Below are positions 48,201-59,600 of a stretch of 64,000 nucleotides of DNA, in pieces (within the stretch, counting starts at the first letter, position 1; every line of letters begins with the position of its first letter). Location: NCBI RefSeq assembly GCF_947179515.1, contig NC_067473.1, positions 101,025,782-101,089,781 of the forward strand. Reading direction: 5' to 3'. Made by a program: the position numbers and the translations under genes. This stretch comes from Apodemus sylvaticus. Lineage: Eukaryota > Chordata > Mammalia > Rodentia > Muridae. Below the pieces are notes generated by a model, which saw only the letters and a list, made by a program, of their open reading frames with translations, had not been told where the DNA came from and did not search any database.

Positions 48201-51200
48201 TCTTGCATTTCTTGGACACTCCAGATTACAGCAGCTTCTACTGTCTATGTTATGCTACCATCACTACACACACAGGGGAAGTGGCTCAGATAGGTTCAGG
48301 AAGTATGTATGCTACAAAGAGCTCTCCACTAAAAGTCTGCCTCTTCTTTCAAAAGTTTACAACATATAAACAGAGATGGCCACGGCCAGTCATGCTCCCT
48401 AATAAATGGAGGAGTCAGAGACATCAGACAGAAAACTTGGCCGCTCCTCTTGAAAACTGCATCCGGACTGTGAACCACCTGGGAAAAACAGCTTCAGTGC
48501 TAAAAATAAAAAGTGCTTATGAGTCAATCACTAAGTCAAGGATGGCTTATTAAAAACTATCACTAGAAAAAAAAAATCACTCAACAAAAATGGCTTGCCT
48601 GGCTCCCTAACAACCAAATCACTAACCTGAATAGAAGACAACACTAAAGAAAAGCAATAGCCTGCCTACAGAAGATAAGAGGTAGGGTGAGGTGAGAGGA
48701 ACACATGAGGGTGTCAGTCTAACCATCCCACAACAGTCCCTGGACATAGCCAGGGACTCACTTAGGAAGCAGCAACTTATTCCTATAAACAAACTCCCAC
48801 ATAGTGGCTTACAACTTCTCTGCAACTTTATTCATCAGGACTCTACCCATAAAAGCGATGGAACAGAAAAGCTATAAAAGGCAAGAATTTTATTGATTTA
48901 TTTTTATTTCTGTTTCTCAAACAGGAATAAGGAACAGTAAACAAGACCTGCAAAAGTTATCTGAAGCAAAGAAAGAAAGGAATGGCATAAAGTACTCTGA
49001 GGAAGAAAATGGTATCAGAATGCTGGTAAAGGAAGAACGTCAGAAACACAAAGGTTCTTCTGTGGCGGGTGAGTGGCTCTTGATGACTTGAGTTCGATCC
49101 CAGGGACCAACATGGTAGGAAAGGAAAACTGACTTTCAAGCTGTCTTCTGGTCTCCATCTTCATGCTCACACATACACGCAAGTATATAGCAAGTAACTA
49201 AAAGGAAATTACAAACAAAAAGCAATTTCTTCAATTCCATACCTTATCAATGGCTTTTCCAACTCGAGAAACACTGCTATGAATGTCTTTGTGGTCAGAG
49301 GCCAACTTCTGGACAGTGTCCTTTATTCTTTTGCAGCACTGTGTCAGAACAAGTGAAAGTGTCCCTGATAATTCAGCATCTTGACCTATTTAAAAAAAGA
49401 GAGACAAAGAAAAAATTACTGGTGACTCACTAAAGCAAACTCCACCAATTATAGGAAAAAAGAAAGGAAAACCAGTATCTTTCCTGAAGCACATGGTCTC
49501 AGCTGCAGATGTTATTTCTCAAGTGTACACCAAGAAATAACTGAATTTATTTATCTTTAGAAATCGCAAACTAAAAATTTACTATGAAACACACTATTTC
49601 CACAATGTCCTTACCACCAACTGTGAACTATATAATCATGCAGTTATCATATCCATGTCTCAGGAATCCAATGGGACAGGTACAACAGTGAAACAGCAAT
49701 CAACAACCCTTTCCCCAAGACTTACCTTCTGATGCAAGACAAACACCACAGTAAGGCAAATGAGACGGTGTGGGAAAGATCACTGCTGTAAGGGAAGTGG
49801 GAGTAGACAGGGGTGTATGGGATCAATCAACTGCAAAAACAAAACCCATGAGGAATGGACACGGTAGATCCGAGTAAATGACCTAACTAGCTACCGGAGA
49901 GGAGCGGACACATTCCAACAGGAAACAACCCAAGTCCGTCCTACTGCAGTTACGTGGTAGCTAATGCCTATAACGTAGGCTAAGGCAAGAGACCATGACT
50001 TTGAGGCCAACCTGGGCAATCTTATACAGAATACACACACCTAGAATATTGTCAGCATAGTGAAGAGGCTAGTGTGTCTTTCTATGAGGCAACTTCTAGC
50101 TGGGGAAATAGTAGGAACAGGTCCAAAAGACGGGCTCCTGGGTTTTGTAGGTTCTTTTTTGTGTTGTAAAGACTGATTTTTACTAAGAGTGACAGAAGGA
50201 ATGAGCCACTACACTGAAACAGAGCAAGTACCTAGTGATATTTTAATATGCCGCTCTGATGGACAAGAGGAGGACAAGAACTGACTCAGGATAGCAAGGT
50301 GGGCACCTGTGGCAACAACACAACTGACAGATAACAGCCTAGTACTTTCTTACTGGCTTGGAGGAAGAGAAAGCCTCACAGTTGTCTCACCAAGTTTTAC
50401 ATTGAGCCAAGTACAATGATAGTGTTGCCTACAAGTAAGATGAAACAGAGAAAGATGCGCATCTGAGAGCCAGGAAAGAGAGAGGTAAACTGGTACTTAC
50501 TAAAGTGGAGATGCTGACCAGTGCTCACATGGGAGACAGCTGCATATGCAGGCCTGGAGGTCAAGATCCGTGGCAGACTAGAGAGGCAAGCTGGTGCAGC
50601 AATGGCACACCAATTAGTCTTAAACTACGAAACTAAGTGAAAGCACAGCACAGAGTCAGAGAAGTGGTGAAAGGCAGACATGAAATAGAACTGAAAAGCA
50701 AACTAACAGAGAACTGAAGTCTAGTGATCGGGAAGGAATAAAGTATGGTGCTGGGAAAATCTATCAAGAGTGCTATGCTAAAAACACTAAGTTGTAAACT
50801 GAACACTGGCCACTGGATTTACAGCACAGATGTCATAACCACAAGAATAATTTCTCTAAAGTTTCAGGAAAAGATACCCAACAAGGTTGCAGGAATTGTG
50901 GAAAAGGAATACAGTAAGTGAGGCAATGTGCGACACAAACAGGAGGCAGTGCTTACGAGGTGTCTGCACAGTCTGCAGTCTGCACAGGACAGCCCAAACG
51001 GAAATACCCTCATCTCCAAACACCATCACACAAAGTCTAAGCCAGATGAGTCCAACTTCACACACAATTTGTCTAATTTTGCTCCTTTGTAGCAGCAGCT
51101 TTTGGCACCCCAATGTGGGGCACTGCAGCCTGTACTGCTGCTGCCTAACTTCAGGGGTCTTCCTCTACACATGGCCTTCCATGTCTACAGACTCACTGGC

Positions 51201-51389
51201 CCATCGACTTACTCCTCGGAACCCTGCTAGCTCCTGTTCCCCGCCATCCCACTCCTCTGGCACTCGTTTATAAAACTGAACAATTTCTGTATGTTACAGA
51301 ACATATTGTATGAACAGTATGAATATCTGAAAATCATACTCTTAATATATCAAAAACAAAGTTAAACTTACAAGGAAACACACATTCAT

Positions 51390-51433
<44 letters not shown>

Positions 51434-53560
51434 ACAATGTTATCAGGATAGAGATATAACTCAGTGGTGGGACATTTGCCGAGTTTGTGTAAGGTTATAG
51501 GTACAACCCTCAATACAGCAAAAACAATAATAAAACACACTCTTCCAATTCAACAACAGCATGACAATTCAATTTAAAAACATGGGGAGGGGGGAGGTGA
51601 GGGCAGAAGGGAGCTGACTTAGTCAGTAAAGTGCTTACTACACAAACATGAGGACCTCCATCTCCGATATAAAACGCTGGATGCAGCACATACCCCACCG
51701 CTGGGGAGACAGAGGCTGAAGAGACCCTGGTGTCTGGTGGCTAGACAGTGTTACTGAATCAGTGAGCTCCAGGTTCAGAGACTTCAGACAGCCAGCTCCA
51801 TAAAAATGGTTCACTAAAGCCGGGCGTGGTGGCACACGCCTTTAATCCCAGCATTTTGGAGGCAGAGGCAAGCAGATTTCTGAGTTCAAGGCCAGCCTGT
51901 TCTACGGAGTGAGTTCCAGGACAGCCAGGACTACACAGAGAAACCATGTCTCTGTGGGATGGTGGAATGGTTCACTAACAATGGGCTACCTATATGATGA
52001 TACACAAGAGGTTGTGCCATCTAGGTGTGTAAATACATGACAATCTTCACACAACAAGAAAACTCCTTAATGGCATTTCTCATAACACGTTCCTATCTGG
52101 AAGCTCAAGAAACTATTTATTATGAAATCACCTGAAGAAAAGTCATGTTCAGAGAGGATCCACTAATGCATTTTCAAATGTACTCAGTGGAAAGCAGCCG
52201 GAGATACAGGCTTGAAAATCACTAAAATGACCAGACTGACTGAGACAAGATCAAACTTCTAAGTCCTAATGGGGAAGTCTTAATGTTTTTCTGAACGTTC
52301 TATGAAAATATAACCTGCTTCTAGAACCTTCCTGTGAAATAAATTTAATTAACTTACTTCCTAGATATAAAATGGAAATAATAAGACAACCATCTTTAAT
52401 CTTTACTGTAACTAAATCAGAGCTCAGGCTGGACACTGCACCCAGAATAAAGTCGTGTGTTCACTGTGTCTTTCAATGTGATAGATTCCCTGGACCCCAT
52501 ACGAATGCACAACACCTGAGGAGACACTGCCAGCATCAGCAGTGACAAGTACATTATAAGGTCCCATCTAACATGACTTGATTAGATGACCATAAGCATT
52601 AATTAGAATGTTAAAGCCAAGTACACAACCATCAGACACAATGGGTGAGTTAAAAATCATTTCTATAACTGTAGGGCTAACAGTGATAGGGCACTTGCCT
52701 AGCATACAGGATCCCCACTTCAGGGAGGGAGACACGTAAATGTTAACGGAATAGCACGTTTAAAAATAAATATTATTATTATGTTGTCACTGTTGTTGCA
52801 GTAGTAGGTTTTAGAAAAGTTCTCACTCTGCAGACCAAACTGGCCACCCATGAACTCAGTGTGCCTCCTACCTCAGATTCCCCATGCTGCTATCAGGAAT
52901 GAGCTATCACACCTGGCTAGCACCTTCTGTTTCAGAAACAGATTTTAAGTACACTATTTTCAGAAATTTAAGTCAGTGACTCCTCCAAAACCAGACATTC
53001 ACCAAACTAAACTAGCCCCTAACTGAGTTGACACGGTTTTTGGGACACCTGGCTAGGAGTCCAGGTCTACCTGCCAGCTTCTGTGCCTGGTCATTTCAGG
53101 ATTTATACATAAGCCCAGAAATAATAGTATAGCACCCCCTTCCCCAGTCCCACAGAATCTTCATATGCATGTACATATACATGCATTCTCTTTCCTCCCA
53201 CTATTTATTTCCCCTAGACTATACTAGCCTATGTGTACACACACTCTTATTTCAAATGTGGCACAGTAAGTCCTCCCGCTTCCCTTGCCTTCTGCCATAA
53301 GTTTCTTCTCTCTTTCAAACACCTGCTATGACCACACAGCAGAAATACACAGGTTTGTATTCTGACATAAGTCACTTTTGAGTTAGCATCTTCATTTGTA
53401 AATAAAAATATCCTAAGTTGAGTTAAAGATAGAGAGACACCCATCTCAGTGGCTGTGTAACAAAGTGCATCCCAGCATGGTGAGAGTTTGTAAAAGGTGC
53501 TTGCTGCCAGAACTCAGGGGGGTGGGGGGCCTGATTCCATAAAGTTGTCCTCTGACCTCA

Positions 53561-53613
<53 letters not shown>

Positions 53614-56600
53614 GAAATAATTTTTCAAAAAGTACATCCTGATATCTGAACATAGCAGAGTAAATATCTTAAAAGAAATATCTCACAAAGCTAAAACTAT
53701 AAAATTTCTAGTTATATCCTGGTTTTGATAAACCACCAATGCATTTTTAGTACTTTCTACCCTTTATTTGTTCTGTATTTCTCCTTACTCATCACAGAGC
53801 TAAGAAACCCATGCAGTCAACTGTGGTAATATTCACTTACATTTTGACCCATCTAAATTCAATGGAATCAAAGATAGAAAAACTGACAACTAAATTCCCA
53901 GTGTCAGAACGTTCAAATTTGCCTGGTGCTTATTTTCATATGGGGTGTAGGGTGAGGCTAAACAATTGCACAAGCATACACTGCTGACAAAATATACCAT
54001 TGTTAAAACCACAGCTGGCAGTGAGCAGCATCCAAATGCAGAAGATTGAACATCTGTCCATCAGCTGACAATCACAGTTCTAACTAGGTCTCTAAAGGAG
54101 CCGACACACCATCATGCACAGGCTCCTCAGGAGTCATGAGACAGGGCCCTCTACAGCGGAGACCATTATAAAACCAGTGGGGCAAAAACAAAACAAAACA
54201 CACAAAAAAGTACTGCTAATACACAAGAAAAATATGATTCAGATTTTCAAAGTCTAAAATCTACCACCTAAAATAAAAATATTTTGGTAAAAATGAACTG
54301 TCGGATTTCCTAGAAACCACAGGCCCTATTTAGATATTTTTATGACTATGCTAGAGGCAAAAAATATTAGTTTATAAATATTACATATACTGCATTTGAG
54401 CTCTCCTGAGTTATGCACTTTCACAAAATGGACAGAGATCTCAACAGAGAAAACAAATTAGGAAACAAGTTATAATGCAAAGAAATAAAAGTCCATTAGA
54501 AAACATAATCCTAGCTTTACCTAAATAAAAACTCAAATCTTGTAAATTTGCATTCCAGAATTCAATGAAAATAAGTTCCTAAAGATTAGAACAAAATAAA
54601 CCAACCAGTGCACACACAGGACTGGAATGTAAGGGTACTTGCCTAACACACGTAAAACGTTAGGTTCCATCCCAAGCATGAGTACGGGGAAGCATCCACT
54701 TGTGATCCCAGCACTGGAGTATGGGTGGGGATGAAGGATGGCTGTATGTTAACGGTTATCCTAGGCTCCCTACAGCAAGTTCCAGCACAGCCTAAAATAT
54801 GAGATATCTAATGAGAGACTGACAGATCGATAAGACAGAGTGATTCATTCTTAGAGCTTGAATTCAAACAAGTCAAAAAAATATTAGGTATCATTAATAA
54901 GACTAGAGGGGGATATTTTTATATCCCACTCTTTTATTAGAGTCTTTTTTTTACCCCTTTGAAACCTTTTATTTTTGTTAATTTATTTTTGTTTTTTCAA
55001 AACAGGTCTCACTACGCAGCTCTGGCTATCTTGGAACTCACTATGTAGATGAGGGTGGCCTTGAAACCATCCAAATGCTGGGATTAAAGTTGTGTGTACT
55101 ACTATTTCCAGTTTAGAATCTTAATAGTTAAAGATAAAATGAAACCAAGACAAAACCCTCAGAATGTCAAAAGCAGGGAGAAATGATGACATTTAGATTC
55201 AATTAACATTTGAGTGTCAAAGCCTTGACCAGCAGTGTTCCCTCATGTTACTAGCTCCTAGAAAAAAAGACATCAGGACTTAAAACTGACTCTTAAAAAG
55301 TCATCTGTCAGAGTGATCATGGATCTCCTTGAAAAGTATTAAAACAGAATCCAGCATTGTAGGGGAGTACCAGGACAGAGAAAAGGGAGGGGGAAAGACA
55401 GGAGAATGGATGGAGAGAAGAGGACTTATGGAACATATTGGGGGAGGGGGGCTGGGAAAGGGGAAGGCTTTTAGAATATAAACAAAGAATATAGAAAACA
55501 AAAATAAACAAACAAACAAACAAAAAGAAACTTGTAAAGCTAAGCCTGATGCTAGAAATAACAAAGGACTATTTCGTAGCATTAACAACCTAAATGTGGC
55601 CAAGGAGAGCTGTGGCCTCCCTGAGCGCAACCTTAAGGCCTATCTATGTACAGCTGATCAATAGGTAAGTTTTTAGACCTACCCCAGAGGAAGGGGACAC
55701 ATTCAGAATTTACTCAAGATAAGCGAATCTGTAAAGAAAGCATTTTAGTGTTCAAGCCCTGCCTGACCATTTATGACAGAGCAGTGACTCACTCACAGAT
55801 GGGTAGTCTTATTAAAGACCACTACATCACAAGCCTACAGTATCAAGCAGGAAAACTGAAACTATCAAGTTTGTATTTAAAGGCTCAACAGCATGGTATA
55901 GACAACTGTTCTTGGAGCAGAAAACTAACCAATAAGTCACTGGTGGGGTGGAGGACTTTAAAGTACTTATGACAAGAACTACAGAGGAAAGAAAGATATG
56001 CAGGTACAAGATTTTAAAGGTCTTCTAGATAGTCTTTATTTTTAAAGATCCCATATTCAAAATACAGACACTTAATCTCTAAGTATCTCAAAACTGAATG
56101 ATTGAGTCCAATGTAACTTTTAAATCTGATTTCAAATTAAAAAAAAAAATCAAACTCATGTTTTCCCTCCCACTTTTCCAAGCTTGTTTTTTCTTGGTTC
56201 CATAATTATCTTTTACTTCTGCTTAAAAGCTTGGATTAACCTTTGATTTTTCCAACCTTTACCCAACTCTGCCCAACTCCATCCTTACACAGGTTCCAGT
56301 CACTCTCAAAGACCCCTTAGGACACCACATCTCCACCGCTACTACTCAAAAACAGGCCCAAACTTCAACTTGAGCACTGTGGGCAAAATGCCTCTAATCA
56401 TGGCCCTGCCCCATCCTTACTAAAATGTTACCTCAAGACTCAATGTCACTGTCTTCCTGTTTCTCTTTCTCTGGTGTCCATGATTTATAGAATGTTTCCA
56501 ATTTTAATGCTTCTATCCCACTCTTTCTCACCATCTCCCTTTCTGTACCTAGGAACACAGGATACAAGGCTAAAGCTGGGCAGTAAAAGGCTATTCACCA

Positions 56601-59600
56601 ATGCTTCTCAGGGAACATAATGGTTGATTTAACTTAGAGTTCTTCCATTTTCATCAACATATGCTATGGATAATGTGCCTTTCCCACGCTCTTCAAGCTC
56701 TTCTTCTGCCGATACAGGCAGGATGAGCAGAGCTCAAGGTGACAAGGAGTACAAAACAAGAAAGTAATGTTGGGAAATTTTGCTAGCCATGTTCCTGTCT
56801 TTTGACCTAGGTCAGTCATCTTCACCTCTAAATGGGGGAAATCTCTGAAAATGCTCGTAATCATGGAAAGCATTAACGATGGAAGACAAGACTTCCTGAT
56901 GTCACCTTCTCTGTCTCAGGAGTCAGGCTTGCTAACTGGAGCCTATTTAGTCATATGTTTAAAAATTCCACTTTTAATTAAGATTGCCATGCCACTTGAA
57001 ACCCAAAGAATATTGGATAACACACAAATCTAAATGAACAATGTTTCATATAACAAAGAATTGTCTCCTCCAGGAGTCTAGGCAGGAACGGGCTAACGAA
57101 AGTTAAATCCACTTTTAAGTCCAACTGGAAACACACTGACCTTTTATTTTCCTACTTAAAATAGCCTGAGTAGCTTGGCAACCCATCTATTCAGCTTTTA
57201 CTGTGCTTGAATACTATTGTATAGCCATCCACCCAAACTTTTATTTATGATCCACTCACAAGCTATTTTCCACACTAGGTGATTATTGTAGACCACACTA
57301 TACTCAATTCAAAGCTCAAAAGCCATTCTTCTCTCAAGGATATCTACTAACATTTAGCACAATTTCAACAAATGGGGTCTGGTTATGTGATCTAACCTGA
57401 GTTAGCTAAGTTACTTGGCTTTAATGAGTCAACCAGGCCCGAACTGAATCCTTCTACTTGTAATTTATCCTTGGCATAGGCAGGTCACACTTAGCACACA
57501 ACACTTCTCTATATGCACATATGCATATTTTTCAACGTGTATTTGTAATATATACAACTGTTTCTAGACTAGAAGCTATGCACATTCAATCTTCAACCCT
57601 TGCTTTCTCTCTATTAACACAATAGTATATTAGACCTAAATAGTATGCAGTTAGACATTGGTGATCTAAATATGAGTTTAAAATGTCACCTCCATATTTT
57701 TATACTCACTTGCCTAATTAGCTTTACATGTGCACACTTGCACACACAATAAATGAATACATGAAAAAAATTCTTTAAGATGCTTTTATGTGTTCATAAC
57801 TCCACATACAATGCTGCCTTTAGCCAATTCAATAAACACAATGATAGTTACGTGTAAATGCACAGCCAATACCACTTTTACAGGTGACACAGAATCATAC
57901 TGCTTCCATTTTTGAGGTGCCAGGCAAGGAATCTACAAGTGAGCCCCATGACTACAAATTCTTTTCCTTTTAAATGGAAACTAGCATCTCCACCTGTCAG
58001 GCAATGAGGAGGTTCTAGAACAGTGGAGAAGCTTGTTCCCAGCAAGCTTTTTTTTTAAAATTCAAACTATGTGCATTTATTACCTACTCAAAATAAATAA
58101 AATTTAAATTTAAAAAAGCCATAGAACTTCTTTCGAGGGCTGGGGATATAAATAGCTCAGTGGTCAACAGCTTGCAGAGTGTTCATAAGGCCCTGGGTTT
58201 GATTACCAGTACAGCCAAATTCCTTTTAGTTATAGTATAAAAATAACCAAAAAAATAATACGGCACATCCGTAACTCTATAATTTCCTCCACTACACTTT
58301 AAGCATATTGTGAAACTGTTACCAAAATTGTTTCAGTCTCCTTTTTGTTCTTCTTCCACCACAAAACATTAACAAAAATTTTTATTGTATTTTCCAATAG
58401 GAAAATATTAAAGGGGGAAGGAGGAGCAGACTCATCACAAGCCAGATCTCTAAAACCAAAGTGTGCCTTGGTTTATACCTAATATCCAGCCTATGACCTC
58501 ACAAGTACCAGTGTCTGGAACTGAGCTTAAGTCTACTTAAGCTCACCCTCAAGCACACTGAAAACTGAGTGTACGTACACAGATGAGGAAGCCATCACCC
58601 ACATTAGACCAAGAGCATCCTGGGAAAGATCCCCAGGCAACAGCAACCAGAGTGATCTAGAGCCAATTTCTCTCTTCTGGGAAAACTACCATTGAATGGT
58701 GGGCTCAACTCTGTAGGGAGTGCGCTCCTCTCCTTTCGGCTGGGGAGTTAATGAAAGTGGACTTCAAAATTCAGGCTAAGCCGAATTCTTGAACATCTGA
58801 CAGTAGGTTAAAAAGTGGTCTTACTATCTCAGACCAACGTCCTGGTTCCTGTTCTCCACTGGCCATGAATAGCTCGGTCTATCCCTTCCACCTTCGGCAC
58901 CCCACTGAGGCCCATCCTCCTGCCTCTGTGCCCTATCCAAGACCACAAAGAGAAGCCTCTGGTGTCCGGATCCACAAAAAGGAATGGCTCAGTTCAGCCA
59001 GATTTCTCTAAGCTCTCCCTAGCCTCGATTGCCCTTTATACTCCTATTACCACCTTAGCTGCCCTAGAACCACCCACACTCAAAGCCTTCATTTCCTTCT
59101 TATACATCAATATTATTACTCTAGCAGAGGCTGGAGCTTCATTTAAAAAAAACAAAAACAAACAAACAAACAAAACCTTCCCACCCCTTTCCAAGCTGAA
59201 GAACTAGGGATGGATAAAATGACAACACAAACTAATTCACCAAAGGTGAGTGACTGTCCTTATCACCCTTGCTCTCCTGAAGTATATGCACTAAGAAAGC
59301 TACATTTTAAAAAGCCATAGCTAATAGAGAAATTTCACATGGAACAATTTCAGGTTACAGAGAGGTCATTTCGAGCTGGCTAGACAGTTCCAGGTCAGCC
59401 CCTAGGGCGGTGTTTATAACCTGGAGGAAGGATTTGACAAGGTGGATGAACTTACAACCAGTTTCCAACAGATTCTCTAGCTATGTTCATTTAATGTAGT
59501 TGTCTATGGTCCCTTTTACCTCAGACATCCCACTATAGGCTCGAGTAAACCTAAGAAATTATAACTTTTAAAAATTGGACTAGTTTCCCACTTCTGGTAA

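Larger units (their letters stand above)
35755..49242 (-). other. Rmnd5a: Rmnd5a intron 2
   Basis: A 13.5-kb intron with scattered SINEs (37630, 38672, 39370, 40853, 42858, 46235, 49062), two longer rodent repeats (39702, 43714), an ancient L1 fragment (41600) and microsatellites. The stretches 44060-46230 and 46430-49050 are largely free of repeats I recognise, and I see no exon in them. Confidence 0.8.

Noticed and set aside
58962..59207. An 81-codon + strand frame in Rmnd5a intron 1
   Set aside because: No homology, no splice context, and it ends in an A-rich (AAAC)n tract.
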